A program made the position numbers and the translations under genes. Positions 34,840 to 49,300 of a stretch of DNA of 64,000 bases are shown here, piece by piece. This DNA comes from Loxodes magnus. Its lineage: Eukaryota > Ciliophora > Karyorelictea > Loxodida > Loxodidae. Under the pieces are notes generated by a model. That model saw nothing but the letters and a program-made list of their open reading frames with translations. It did no database searches and had not been told where the DNA came from. The stretch is taken from the NCBI GenBank assembly GCA_946699065.1, contig CAMPDV010000250.1, positions 186,001 to 250,000 of the forward strand, in the 5' to 3' direction. Positions within the stretch are counted from its first letter, which is position 1; each line of letters begins with the position of its first letter.

Positions 34840-36250
34840 TAGATATACAACATAAAGTATAAATCAAATCAAACTTTAAATTATTACAAAATAAATACAC
34901 TTATATTGTAATCTTTTTATTCAAATACTTAACTTATAATTCAACATATTATAACTATCAATATATTTAATATAACTATGCAATATATCAACATTATAGT
35001 CAATTAACAAATCCACAAATACCATCAACATTTATCTCAACAAACAGATCAATTCTTAACCATCAACCCACAAAACTCACCTCAAATTAAGCCTATCACT
35101 AAAATCAAATATTTCAATAAACAAGAGGATTAGGCAGTTAAAATCATTTTTCTACTTAATTAAAGAAAGAGTTAAAGATTGAATGATAATAGAAGATATT
35201 CAATTTATAAGTAAAAAATAAAACAATTCTTGCTATTATTGTAATTCATTGAATTATTTATTCAAAAGAGATTAAAACTATTTTGTTAAATTAATATCTA
35301 AACTGAAAAATAAAAAACTTAAAAGATATTCATTTTAAAAAACCATTCATTAATAAAAGCTTTACTTCAATAACTAAGCAGAAATAAACAGCTCAAAAGT
35401 AAATCATCAAGAGAACTGGAAAATATTTTTTAATAGATAACTAAAATATTTAATCTTTTATTTAACTTTCAGTCAACAAAGTTAATGAAAAAGAGAATAA
35501 AATAAATCAATAACACTAAATATCTTTATTCATATAAACTAAAAATAAAAAAGATAAAATATTTTATTTATTCTAATTTTCATTAATATTCTAATAAAAT
35601 TAAGTCTTATTAAATATATTAAAATATATAATAAAGGATTAATATATTCAATTTAACATATTATATTAATCAAACCTAACATTTAATTTAAATTCTTAGC
35701 GAATTTAATAAAATCTACTATCTTTTTAATATTAAACCATTAAGAATAAACTTTATTTGAGATATTCAATTTTATAATATCTTAAAATTAATTCATTTTT
35801 AAATAATCAACACTAAGATATAACATTTAGAATCAATCTATTTAACCAATAGTATTATGATCCTTTAATATTAGTATAACCATATAGAGATTAATACATT
35901 ATAAAAATCTTAATTAATTACTTTTTTATAAAATCTTAAGGTTATTATGCTACTATAAAGGGTATAAGTTACTTCTATCATATAGAAAGTTATTTAATTT
36001 ATTAATTAACTAAATAAGTTTAACATTTTATAAATAAGTAAGTTATACAAATATATATTAGTTACTATTATACAATCTTTATAAAATAATAATTTATTTT
36101 TCATTATTAACAAAAATATTTTTATTTTCTATACTTAAAGAGAAGCTTTGGGCTTAATTTTATATAATAAAGTAAGAGTAGATTTTTTAAGGGATGGTTA
36201 TAATTATAGTTTTGGTTTAAATAATTAAATAGAAATGAATAAGATAGAAA
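34840..36250. repeat. Spacer block P' (unit of LRR-5), empty site for E1
   Basis: This diverged repeat of 4060-5300 shares anchors such as 'taggcagttaaaat' near 35133. Around 36015-36045 it passes without interruption through the site where element E1 is inserted in the other copies. No gene was seen. Confidence 0.6.
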
Positions 36251-36259
36251 TGGTTAAAG

Positions 36260-37020
36260 TGATTTGATAAGATTATTGATAAGGTTGGTCTATATTATTT
36301 TTAATAGTTCTTAAAATTTAATTATTATTATAGTATTTAATAAATCTATTAGAATACAAACTAGATAATAGCTAATTTAAACTAATTATATGTTATCAAT
36401 CCTAAATAGTATCAATGAAGTTCTTTATTTTTTGTAAAAAGTGAGACTTTAATTTATTTAAGATATTTCTTATTTAAGTATAGCTTATATGATAACTACA
36501 TAAAAATTTTAGATCAAATTAAAATAACTTATTTTCATATTATAATAAGATATATTTTCATTTAAACTTAATATTTAGAGAATAATTATAACATCCTTTT
36601 ATATTATTTATTACACCTAAACTTGGATTTATTGTTTCAGAAATATTCTTTACTCGTCAATTCTCTACTAAACTTCTTTATTATATACTCTATCTGTATT
36701 CCTTTTTATCATTTTCATTCTAAGAACATAATTTGAAGATTTTAAACTAAATAATTATATAAAATATTGCTTTAATATCAAAAGCTAAATAGTTTATTTA
36801 TTATGCTTTAAATTTAATATTTCAATATTTATTTATTTATATATAACTATTGAAGCATTATTTATTATCTCTTTATTCTACTTATTTTATGAGCAAAGTT
36901 ATGTAAAGATTATATTTTATAATGCAATATTAAAAGTATTTTAATAAGCTGCTTTAAGTAATTTTATTTTCTTAACATAAATTATTTATTAAAATATAAA
37001 ATTAAATATTTGTTTACTTT
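36260..37020. repeat. Conserved LRR downstream block D (unit of LRR-5)
   Basis: Same block as 6530-7290. It is uninterrupted here, so it supplies the empty version of the E3 insertion site near 36810. Confidence 0.7.
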
Positions 37021-37023
37021 CTT

Positions 37024-38861
37024 TCAAGTTTGAATGCTACCTTTCTCAACATTATGGATTATTGTCATCCTTACGAACTTCTATTTAAATTTATTAGCCC
37101 ACTATTTATTTATTGACGTTCCTCTAATATTTAAATATTTTAGATTTCTATAAAAAGGATATTCTTATCCCTCTTAGTCGAAAATTGGAAAACCTTCCTA
37201 TGTAACATCCTTTGAATATTCAAGTTCTAAAAGATTTAAATGTTTACAGTTAGTTACTATTTATACTATATCTTTATTATTTAGTTAAGTTTCAAAAAAG
37301 TATAATTATTTTAATTTGTTTATTTTAACTATTTCATTTATTCAATTCTCATCTAAAATTTAGACATATGCCAAGTTTAAACTTTCTAACTCCTTACAGT
37401 TTTAACTCATAGATTGTAAAGTCTTATTATTTAGTTTTTTCATATCCGTAAGAGATAATTTAGTTAGTTTTCTACAATTCTCAAAAATATAACATAGAGT
37501 TTCATTAGAAAGTTATCTAACAGAATTAAAGGATATTTCTTTATAATTTTATCCATAATCTCCTATTTTCTTCAAAGATGAACTAGTAAGTTAATATAAT
37601 TAATTTAATATAAGAGACTTTAAACTAGGACAGTTTTACATTAAAGATATCAGTTGATTATCATTAAAACTATAGCAATTATAAATCTCTATATGCTATA
37701 AGGTATTATACTACTTAGAAAATAATTCTTATATTGTTTCTGCTTATAAGCTTGAAAAAATTGTTAAACTACTAAGTTTAAAGTTTTTTAACTTCAATAT
37801 GAATTAGTCGTAAGATATTTCTATATTATATTAGTTCATTTTGTTTAAATTAGGACAAAAATCAATATACTTGTTCATATCTCTATTATGGTTAATGTTT
37901 ATTTCTCCTAATGTGTTTCCTTTTTATTTCAAATATTATAATAACATTTCTTGATTAATTCCTTCACCAAATATAATTAGTTCCTTTAAATTCAATCCTT
38001 AACAATAGTGTAGCAAAAACTTTCCTGTTATCGATTCCTAATTTATGTCTTAGATTTCTAAGGATTATAAATGAGTCAAGCTTTACAAAAAATTTAAATT
38101 TTCTTCATAAAGATTAAAAACACTTAAAACAAGTTTTTTTAGATTTGAGCATTTTGAAATATATTCTTGAAAGGTTTTATCTAAATTATTTAGTTCAAGT
38201 AAATGAATTTCTTATACTAATTCAAATCCTTTTTGAAATAAATTTAATTTTAGTTCTAAGCATTTTTTTATTTATTGAAAGATTTCTTTTGCTTAATTTT
38301 CTTATTATTATTTCTAATTATCAATATACAGAATTTTAGTATCAGATTATAAAATTTGTTTGAGAGTTCAGTTTTTTTTATTTTAAACGTAGTCTTTATT
38401 ACTTGAATATTATTTTATTTCTAACTTTTCAAATTAATACTTAAACTTATTTAGAAATTTATTAACCTATTGTAATCTACAAATGTCTATATTTTTAAGG
38501 AACTAACTAATAATTTGAAGAATATAAGAATTGGAAAATAAAGTTTATTTATTACTTTTAAACTGCTAATGTTTTATTATTCTTAAGAAAACTCTTTTTC
38601 TTAGTTTAAGTGCTCGTTAATTCCCTTCATTGGAAGCGTAATATCTTAGTCTTTTTAATCTTTTATTGATTCTTTTTAATTTATCAAATTATTTTTTTAG
38701 ATTTAGTCTTAAATTAGATCCTTTTAAATTTGAGCTGTTACTTAAGTTTCTTGGAGATGTTTATTAGATTCTTCTTATTATCGATCAGAAGAGGATTAAC
38801 AATTTGAACTATTTGGTGTATAGTTTTAGCTACTAGTTGATTAATCAGTCCTGCTTTACAT
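37024..38861 (-). pseudogene. LRR-5: F-box/LRR gene with a 1-nt deletion
   Basis: The ATG is the complement of 38859-38861 and the TGA the complement of 37024-37026; the span of 1838 bp is one short of 613 codons. Comparison with LRR-4 and LRR-6 places the missing base near 38571, just before the F-box-like segment ('actgctaatg' against 'actgcttaatg'). At family codon 185 this copy has TAA where the others have TGA. At codon 370 it has TCA, and at 385 TAT. The conserved TGAs at 165 and 507 remain. Confidence 0.75.
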
Positions 38862-39299
38862 TTTATTATAATTTTTTATTTTATCAGACTATTCATACTT
38901 AAATTATGAATAACGGCTATATTTATAAATAAAACTTAAGGTTTAAATAAGCATTATCATATTTAAGTAACTTAATTAAATTTACTTTTTCAATTAAATA
39001 AAAGAGCTAATTTAAATGAAAATGTAAATAGTTTATTTATCTTATAACTATTCTTTATAATAAGCTAAATATAAATGCTTTCTTAATATTTATTAGAGAG
39101 CTATTTTAATGGATATTCCTTTAGGAAAATAAAATTTTAAGTTATGCTTAATTTAAATTTTATGAATATAAATGCTTAGAGAAATTAGATATCCTTGCAT
39201 ATCTTTATTTATAATTCCATATATATTTAGTGCATTTATTTAAATATATAGTGTATACATAATAGTCTCCTATAAAAAATATAGGCCTGAGATGACTTA

Positions 39300-40650
39300 G
39301 AAATCTTTCTGAAAAAATAAGCTAAATGAAGAAATACAGTCTGAATTTGAATTGTTGATTAAGATGTAGAAATATAAATATGTTAGGTTACTTAATATAG
39401 TGGCTGATTAGTAAGATTGATAAAGAATTGTATATTAGTATATTAGTATATTTGGATATTAGTTGGTGAAAATAAAGAGAAAAGATATGAAATGATATTA
39501 AAGTTAATGAGTTATTTGATAATTGAAGTATTACATAAACTTATTTTAATTATTAATAATTAAAATTTCTAATTGTTAGTTTAATAAAACAGATTAATAA
39601 AAAGAACCTTGCTCCTTCAAAGATAACCATATTTCGTTATACTTAAATATTTGTCTATTATTTACAACAAGGAATCTAAAATTAAGAAAATATCATTTTT
39701 ACGTCATTTAAACAAGGCAGAACTACTAGAATAAAACTAAGATTAACTCTAAGATTCAATATTAACAAAGATATAGCAGTAAAAACAAAACTACTAAGAT
39801 AATAATTAAGTGAAGAGTCAATTTTATTTATACTCCCCTTTATTATCACTAGGGAAAATTTACTTTTACTATGAAGGGATGTTGAAACTACTAAGAAATC
39901 AGATATTTAATTATACTTTTCATAAAAGTAAAATAGGAAATTATGCCTTTTCTATTGGAAAAAATTAATAACGTAAGCATAAACTCTAAAAGGAAATACA
40001 AAATTAATTCTCAGAATATAAGACTTAAAAGTTTAAGTCATAGAATCAGATTAAAAAATAAGGACTTTGTTATAATAGTGGTGAAAATTCAACATGAGAA
40101 TAACTAATTTGAAAAATTAGAAGTAATTCTGAAATGAAAGAGTTAAGTTTGCAAACAAATAGAAGAGAGCTTTAATAAATTAACCTATATTTGAAATCTA
40201 TAATCTTAAATAATAAATTAAATGAGATACCTAAATATTTATAATGAGTAAAAGTCTGCTTATATCTATAAGCAGAGAAATATATTAAGATGCTAATTAT
40301 GCAAGAAAAAAGGACACCTACAGTTTTGATATTTAATAAAAGTAAATTATAAAAGAAAAAATAATTAACCAAAGGGAGTTAAATATATTTCTCGAGAGAA
40401 TGTAAAATTTATATGAAAAAATTATATTAAGGTAAGAAAATACATGAATCAATAACTGAAAAAACAATAATAAATTAAGTAAAGTGATAAAATGATTTAA
40501 ATGATGCAGAATCCTTAAAGAGCAAGAGAAGAACTGAACTAAAGAGAAAGAATAGAAAGAAAAACTTAAACAATTTCAGAAGCAGTAAGAGAAATTTCAT
40601 AAAGAACAATAAACATAGACTTCTGATAACCATGATGATTCTATTAGATA
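39300..40650 (+). pseudogene. ORF1-type relic (E6) with near-intact zinc knuckle
   Basis: At 40295-40340 the plus strand reads 'RCQLCKKKGHLQF', then TGA, then Tyr. That is C-x2-C-x4-H with the last Cys apparently mutated (TGT to TAT). The frame is open upstream to at least 40225 and downstream through Lys-rich sequence to about 40500. Upstream to 39300 the strand is A-rich and polar like other ORF1 N-terminal parts, but frames are broken. The antisense run at 40172-40372 is a shadow. No target duplication was found. Confidence 0.45.
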
Positions 40651-42040
40651 AAGTAAATATATGATTTGAAAATGTATTGAAGTAATTAGTTAATGAAATA
40701 AGATTTAAGGTTTTTTTAAGATGAATGTAATAATGTTATGTAACTAGGATGTATTTATATATGAATTATGCTTGATACTAAGATATGAGTAAAAGATGTA
40801 TTTAATGATACTTAGGTTTAGGTTAAAAATGTGGTAAAAAGTGTTTTTATAAGAGTTTTGATAATAATATATTGATATATTGTCTTAATTAAGAGCATAT
40901 TAATATGATTTAAAAGATAATTAGTTGATATTAGTTTTAGAAGAAAAAGACTTAGCAAAATATTAGTAATATACATTTGTTTATATTAAGTTGAATATTT
41001 GTTTATTAATTACTCTTTTTTAATAACTAGCACAAATGTAAGATGCATTATATTTGATAACAATTTGCACATATATGTGTATAGTAAAATAGCTTAATAT
41101 TGTTATCACAACTAATAATAAAATTCTAATGATTTAATTATAAATTATTATTGTTGAGATATATTAATACTTGATTATCTAATTTCTTCTTAGCATAGCT
41201 TTTATTAATTGATATTGCTTATTATATTAGTTGATATGAAACAATTAATAATAAGAATAATAAGAGATATAGTAGTATAAATATGATTAATTAATAGTAT
41301 AATAGTATGGATGTTATGACTGCTACTAAAAGGAAGAATATAGATATAATGTTTAGTATTTAGAAGATTGAAATGGCCTAAATGTATGTTGTAGTTAGTT
41401 TTAAACCATTAATTTGGCTTATTTTCTTAATTATTTAATATATATAACTAGAGTTTTTATTTAATATTAGCAGTATCTATCTTTATAAACAATATTATAA
41501 CTCATAAGGATCTTTACAAAGAAGCAAATTATAATAAGAAGTTCTAATATAATTGTATATCAAAACCAATTCAATTACTAAATTGAGATAGTTAATAGAC
41601 TATTTATTATCTATTTAGCTACTTTAACTAGTTACAAACTTATAAATTGCTTTAATTCTAACTAAGTTTATATCCAACTTTAAATATCAATCACTATTAA
41701 TATTTCCTATATCAAATACTACCTTAAACAAATAACTAACTAACATCAAACTAGTACCTAGATATTAAGCTTAACCAAACATACATTTTCATTCAATATT
41801 ATTCAAAAAGTAACCACAACAGTAACTTATTTTTATTACAAACTATAAAAACTATTCCTTCAAAACTAATCCTCCTACTTTAGATTTAGAATTACCTAAA
41901 ATTAAGTCAAGTAGCTTACGTTAAAGACAGTAAGAATTCTTGCCAAAGTAAAAAAACAATCTCATAAAATTTAAATTCTATAGCTGCAATAAAAGGAAAT
42001 AAAAAATAGTAAATGTAAGAAAATTTATTATTATTATATG
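40651..42040. other. AT-rich spacer without recognisable genes
   Basis: No shared block, ORF family or structural repeat was seen, apart from simple A/T runs. Confidence 0.4.
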
Positions 42041-42045
42041 TAGAG

Positions 42046-42413
42046 TGTAGTATCTCGTTGGTCTTTCAATATTAATATTTGAAATTAAAAAAATGCTCTC
42101 ATAATTATTGCTATCATTCTAGTCGTCTAATGAGTTATGTCAGTTTCCCAAATGGGGAATCTGCTCATTATAAATTATTCTAGAATAAAATGTTCCAATC
42201 ATCTTGAATAAGATCCAAATAAGAATTAGTAATTAAATCATTAGTAGACCCGTCAATCAAACGTTCATACTACAAGTGAGAACTCTTGGTCATTTTAGAC
42301 TTGTGTCTTCCGAGCTTATCCATCCTTTCTCGTGGTGACATCTAGTGCAAGATTACTCGCAATGCAGTATACAATGTACCAGACTATCTACTAGTTCTCC
42401 TGACGAAATCCAT
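42046..42413 (-). mobile_element. Short retroelement S1b
   Basis: Partner of S1a. The 5' frame from the ATG (complement of 42411-42413) is open: 'MDFVRRTSRQ' then 'MSPRERMDKLGRHK', 'QYERLIDGSTNDLITNSY' and 'IQDDWN', with TGG at 42195-42197 where S1a has TGA. The terminal motif is partly deleted at 42049-42075. A run of TTA triplets (42030-42042) follows the 3' end, as in the ORF1-only elements. Confidence 0.55.
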
Positions 42414-42429
42414 TTTATATATATAATAT

Positions 42430-43320
42430 AATTAAAAACAAGGATAGAAATGGTAAAATTAAATAAACTATGAATTTCCTTAGCAAATCTTTGCATAACC
42501 TATAGAGTAACAATATTTGAAGTATCTATAAAAATCTAGTAATAACAAGTTTATTAAGTCTAATAGTTTTAGATACATTTCTATAAATAATAATTGTAAT
42601 AATAAAAAGCTTAATAAATGGAAATATTTGTAGGAAATAGCTTAACAGTAAATAAAGAGAGAACAGTTTCATAATTAAAGTGAAAATAAAGATTTTAAAA
42701 TAAGCAAAAAAGTAAAATTAAGTATAAATAGGTAAATTTTAATATTTATCTTATAGATATTCTTAATAAGGTGCTAAATACCTATATTTAATTACTTTTA
42801 TTTAAATGTTTTTTATAATTCCTTAAATTTTATTTCTAGCTAAATTTTAAATTTAATGAAATATAAATGATAATACAAAAGCAATTATTGCATAAATTAT
42901 TGAAATCCTTATATTTTAAAAATAATCTTAGACATAAAAATATGATCATATAATGATATAGTAATTATATAATTCATTACTAGATTATATAGTAAGAAAC
43001 TTATAACAAATCTTTTAAATATAATTATATAAGAAAAGTTTCCAATATTACTAACCCTCAATTCCTCACTACTACTAAATTATAAATATCATATTTTTGA
43101 AAGTTTATTATAATTCAAACTTTTAGTTTAATTAAAGTAGGTTATTATACTAGATTTTTACCTATTTATTTAGATTATTCTTATTATGTTTTGTGTGTCA
43201 GAATTAAAACAGAAGTTTTGGACTTAATTTGATATAATAAAGTAAGAGTAGATTTTTTAAAAGATGGTAATAATTATAGTTTTGGTTTAAATAATTTAAT
43301 AGAAATGAATAAGATAAAAA
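42430..43320. other. AT-rich spacer, partly shared with 15500-16150
   Basis: It contains a diverged copy of the spacer class found upstream of LRR-2. No gene seen. Confidence 0.4.
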
Positions 43321-44098
43321 TGGTTAAAGTTATTTTATAAGATTATTGATTAGATTGATCATTATAATTTTAATAGTTCTTAAAATTTAATTAATTATTA
43401 ACGTATTTAATAAATCTTTTAGAATACAAACTAGATAGATGCTCATTTAAAAAAGATGTATGTTACCAATCTCTGAAAAATATCAATGAATTTATATTTT
43501 GTAAATAGTGTTACTTTAATTTATTTAAGATATTAGCTTCTTATTTAAGAATATCTTATATGATAACTACATAAGAATTTTAGACCAAATTAAAAAATAG
43601 CTTAGTTTTATATTATAATAAGAGATATTTTCATTTAAACTTAATATTTTAGCATAATTATAACATTTTTTTAAATTTTTTATTACATCTAAACTTGGAT
43701 TTATTGTTTCCGAAATATTCTTTACTCGTCAATTCTTTACTAAATTTCTTTATTATATATTCTATCTGCTTTCTTTTTATCATTTTAAAGTTTAAGTACA
43801 ATCATTTAAATATTATCAACTAAATAATTATATAAAATATTGCTTTAATATCAAAAGCTAAATAGTTTATTTATTATGCTTTAAATTTAATATTTCAATA
43901 GTTATTTATTTATATAAACAATTGAAATATTACTTATTATTTCTTTATTCTACTTATTTTATGAACAAGTTATGTAAAGATTATATTTTATAATGCAATA
44001 TTAAAAGTATTTTAATAAGCTGCTTTAAGTAATTTTATTTATTTAACATAAATTATTTATTAAAATATAAAATTAAATATTTATTGTTATTTACTCTC
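43320..44098. repeat. Conserved LRR downstream block D (unit of LRR-6)
   Basis: Homologous to 6530-7290 and 36260-37020 and uninterrupted by elements. It is more diverged at its left end. Confidence 0.65.
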
Positions 44099-44100
44099 TT

Positions 44101-45938
44101 TCAACTCTGATTGCTACCTTTCTCAACATTATGGATTATTGTCATCCTTACGAACTTCTATTTAAGTTTATTTACCCATTATTCATTTATTGACGTTCTT
44201 CTAATATTTAAATATTTTAGATTTCTATAAAAAGGATATTCTTATCCATCTTAATCACAAAGTGGAAAGCCTTCTTATGTAACATCCTTTTATTAATAAA
44301 GATTTAATATTTTTAAATGTTTACAGTTAGTTACTATTTTTACTATATCTTTATTATTTAGTTACGTTTCATAAAAGTATAATTACTTTAATTTGTTTAT
44401 TTTAACTATTTCATCTATTCAATTCTCATCTAACATTTAGCAATATTCCAAGTCTAAACTTTCTAACTCCTTACAGTTTTAACTCATAGATTGTAAAGTC
44501 TTATTATTTAAATCTTGCATATCACTAAGAGATAATTTAGTTAGTTTTCTACAATTCTCAAAAATATAGCATAAAGTTTCATTAGAAAGTTATCTAACAT
44601 AACTAAAAGATATTTTTTTATAATTTTATCCATAATCTCCTATTTTCTTCAAAGATGTATTAGTAAGTTCATATAATGAAGTCAATATAAGAGACTTTAA
44701 ACTAGGACAGTTTTACATTAAAGATGTCAGGTGATTATCATTAAAATTATCGCAATCATCAATCTCAATACGCTATAATTTATTATGCTACTTAGAAAAT
44801 AATTCTTATATTGTTTCTTCTTATAAGTCTAACTAAATTGTTAAATAACTGAGGTTAAAGTTTTTTAACTTCAATATGAATTAGTCGTAAGGACTTTCTA
44901 ATTGATAAGAGTCAATTTTCCTTAAATTAGGACATAAGTCAATATACTTATTCATATTCTCATTATAGTTAATGTTTATTCTTCTAACAATTTTCCTTTT
45001 TATTACAAATATTATAATAACATTTCTTGATTAATTCCTTCACTAAATATAATTAGTTCCTTTAAATTTAATCCTTAACAATAGTGTAGTAAAATCTTTC
45101 CTGTTATCGATTCCTAATTTATGTCTTAGATTTCTAAGGATTATAAATGAGTCAAGCTTTACAAAAAACTTAAATTTTCTTCTTAAAAATTGTAAACACT
45201 TAAAACTAGTTTTCTTATATTTGAGCATTTTGTAATATATTCTTGAAAAGTTTGATCTAAATTATTTAGTCCAAGTAAATTAATTTCTTATATTAGTTTA
45301 TATCCTTTTTGATATAAATTTAATTTTAGTTCTAAGCATTTTTTTATTTATTGAAAGATTTCTTTTGCTTAATTTTCTTATTATCATTTCTAACTATCAA
45401 TATATAAAATTTTAGTATCAGATTATAAAATTTATTTGAGAGTTCAATTTATTTTATTTTAAACATAGCCTTTATTACTTGAATATTCTTTAATTTCTAA
45501 CTTTTCAAATTAATACTTAAACTTATTTAGAAATTTATTAACTAATTGTAATCTACAAATGTCTATACTTTTAAAGAACTAACAAATATTTTGAAGAATA
45601 TAAGAATTAGAAAATAAAGTTTATTTACTACTTTTTAACTGCTTAATGCTTTATTATTTTTAAGAAAACTCTTCTTCTTAGTTTAAGTGTTCATTAATTC
45701 TCTTCATTGGAAGCGTTATTACTTAATCTTAATACTCTTTTATTGATATTTTTTAATTTATCAAATTATTTTTTTAATTTTAATCTTATGCTAAAATGTT
45801 TTGGATTTAGGCTTCTACTTAAGTTTCTTGGAGGTGTCTATTAGATTCTTCTTATTATGTATCAGAAGAGGATTAACAATTTGAACTATTTGGAGTATAA
45901 TTTTAGCTACTAGTTGATTAATCAGTCCCACTTTACAT
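44101..45938 (-). pseudogene. LRR-6: F-box/LRR gene with a 1-nt deletion
   Basis: The ATG is the complement of 45936-45938 and the TGA the complement of 44101-44103; 1838 bp is one short of a whole number of codons. The missing base is near 44982 ('tttattcttc' against 'tttatttctt' in LRR-3 and LRR-5), in the middle of the LRR region. TGA is present at family codons 165, 185 and 507, with Leu (TTA) at 370 and His at 385. The minus-strand run at 45043-45228 is an out-of-frame piece of this gene. LRR-6 stands at the junction of the right segmental duplication, as LRR-0 does on the left. Confidence 0.72.
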
Positions 45939-46394
45939 TTTATTATAATTTTTTATTTTATCAGACTATTTATACTTAATTTATGAATAACGGCTATATT
46001 TATAAATAAAACTTAAGGTTTAGACAAGCATTATCATATTTATGTAACTTAATTCAATTTACTTTTTCAATTAAATAAAAGAGCTAATTTAAATGAAAAT
46101 GTAAATGGTTTATTTATCTTATAGCTATTCTTTATAATAAGCTAAATATAAATACTTTCTTAGGTTTTTATTAGAGAACTATTTTAATGGATATTCCTTT
46201 AGGAAAATTAAATTTTAAGAAAAACTTAATTTAAATTTTATGAATATAAATGCTTAAAGAAATTAGATATCCGTGCTTCTCTTTATTTATAATTCCATAT
46301 ATATTTAGTGCATTTATTTAAATGTATAGTGTATGCATAATAGTCTCCTATAAAAATTATAGACTATAGGCGATTTTCAAGTTTTTCTGAAAAA

Positions 46395-49300
46395 ATAAGA
46401 TAAACTTCTTTTATACATTATTTAATAAATTTTGTTAATGAAACTTTTGAAATTTATTTAGATTGAAACTTTAAGCTTAGTTTAACTAGATTATTCTACT
46501 AAGTTAGTTGTTTAGTATATACTTTAAGGCAACACCTTTAATGACTGAATTCTTTTTAGTCAGCTAAATTTTTTCTTGCTGATAACTTATGTCCTTTTAG
46601 TAATTCAATGAATTAGGTAAGCTTAGATAATTTCCCTTACTTCCTATAAAAATAATTCTTCTAGCTATTACTATCAAGAGCTAAAATTTTTGGAATAAAC
46701 GATAGAAATTACTCCAATATTCTGTTTCTCAAGTCTTATAACTACATACTTAAATCTCTTTCTCTGCTTTTAATCTCATTTTTTATTCAGAAGGCACTTT
46801 AAAATTACCTAAAAAAGAAATGCATATAGTCGTGATAGATTTGACTAACTTAAAAGAATGATAGTTTATATACGGGAGAAAGAATTAAATTAGCTTATTT
46901 TGAAAAACCCTTTTGCTATTTATTCCTTTCTTCTCTTCTAATTTTTAATTTTACTTACTTAAGTTAAAGTTTATAGGTATTTCCTTTCACCTTTCTCTAC
47001 CTCTTAAGATACTTTAAGATTACCTATATAAACTATTTCGTTTCTTTCTTTTTTAGTTTTCTTATAAAAACAAAGCTTTAAACCAAGTTAAACTTAGTTA
47101 AAAGCTTTTAATTTATCGTTTTTAAATCTTTTAGTGATTGATTTTCCCATCTGTTTATGAATTAAAGAGAAAATAAAAAGAGATATAGAATTATTTTAAA
47201 GACTCATATTAACTCTAGTCTCTAGCTATTACTATTTTATCCTATAGAGATACAGTTAAAGCTACTAATCCCAAACCTTCAAGAATTTCCTTCAAAAGTA
47301 GAATATAAAACAATAAACATGTATTTTCTATTAAGTAACGATAATTCTCTTCAAGTCTTTTGTAACCTTTTAGCACTGAAAATGAATTATAAAACTCCTT
47401 ATTATAAAATGAAATAGGATGAGACTTGGCATCTTTGGAGATTTTTTATTAATACATGCTTTATTTTTATTGGCTTATTTAAATTAACTTAAGCTAAGAA
47501 TGAGAAAGGAGAAACTTATTATAGTTGTACTCATCTTAGAAAATAAAGTATTCTAAACTTAGAAGCCTTTGGTTATTGTATGAATTTTTAAATTGAAATA
47601 TTCAATTTTGGTTTTTTGATAAGGAATGTATATCATATATAATCAATGGCAAGTATGCTGATAAAACCTTTAAGGCTCATTTTGTGTTTATTTTTTCTGC
47701 TGTACCTTATAATTCCTTTAATTATCTCAAAAAAGCCTTAAAAACCCAGATATATTTATATTTTTTATGTCTTTAAAATGTTTCGATTTCTGTTTTTGGG
47801 TCTTAATATTTTACTTTTCTATTTCTTAATATCTCTTAAATCTCTACACTACCCTTAATAGAACTGTTCAACCGATAGACTGGTTGTTTATTTACTCTTC
47901 ATATTAAATTATATGAGAGTCTTAAATGTATCCCAACACTTTAGTTTATATCAATAATTTTTAAACTAGCGCTCTATTCTGTCTTCAAATATAAATGGAC
48001 CTATTGAATCTTTTAACCTTTTTTATTATAATTTTAAATCTTATTTTTTATTTCCTTTATCCTTTAAAAAGGCAATTAACTTTCCTCAATGTTATTAACT
48101 ATTTATAACAATATTCGTTTGCTTTATTTGCTTACTCTTCATTTCGGTACCTAAATTTTAATTCAACCTCAAATATTAAACACATCGAATTTTATCTCCT
48201 ATATCTATAGCTTTGAATAGCATACTAAACCTTAGTCTTTCTCCCTTTAATATCCACTTTTACCCTTAAAATATACTATCATTGTTACTCTGCATATATG
48301 CATTAAACTATTTCATGCTGATCTCTTCATTTTAGCAACCCCTCGCCTCTCAATATTTTTTTATGTCTTTTTTGCTTATTTTCTTTCTCTTTATTTAATT
48401 TAATATTTACTTATTAAACATTTTACATTTTTTTCTTATTTTTATTTCCTTTATTATATTTACTTTTATTTTGCCTTTTTCTTCTTCATATATCTTTCTT
48501 ACTTAAAATTATTTCATAGCTCTATTTAAATACTCGCTTAATTATTAGAATACTTTTATATATATATTTAAGAATCCAATTACTTTATTTTATTTAGATA
48601 TAAATTAAATTAATTCTTTTTGCTTTAAGGCTCAAATTAATGAAATATTTTTGTCCTTTATTATTCTCTAATTCCTCTATTCTTCCATCTACACTCACTC
48701 AAGTATACATTCATGTATTATCAATTCATCTCTTCCTATCATCCTCTTAACCTAAAACTTGTTGGATCATTAATTGCGACCGTCTCCCAAATTTTAATTG
48801 TTTTATCACCACTTCCTGTTATTATATACTTTTTATCATTTGCTACTAAAAAGGCATAGAAAGTTGATTAAGGATATATCACTTAAATGTATAAACTAGC
48901 AATATTTTAAAGAGAAAAAGAGCTTAAATAATTAATTTCCCTAAATACCAAATTTAATTGACTATATTTACTAAGATTAATAGACTCTATAGAGAATGCT
49001 AGTTGTAAAATTAAGAATTACACTTTATTAACTTCTGGAGATAAGTTAAACTTATACATTAACTATTTATATACATTTCGTAGCTTTATTTCATATATCC
49101 AAGTACTATTGAATAGTAAACTTAAATCAATAGCACTTTATTTGTAATGGCTGCTAGAAGCAAAATCTTACAATCGTTTATTTTTTAAGCACTTTGTATT
49201 ATAATTAATTTGCTTTATCTTAAGGATTATTACACATAAGAAAGTTGTTGTTCTGTAGTTTGTGCTAGCAATCAGAGTTATTTACTTTGCAACTTTCATG
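46395..49300 (-). pseudogene. Family X gene with WD40-like repeat (copy X1')
   Basis: Duplicate of the gene at 500-3420, with the same frame changes and the same in-frame TGAs (for example 48086-48088, matching 2205-2207). The shared frame breaks mean the breaks or introns predate the duplication. A few bases differ in the WD40 part (about 48770). Confidence 0.5.
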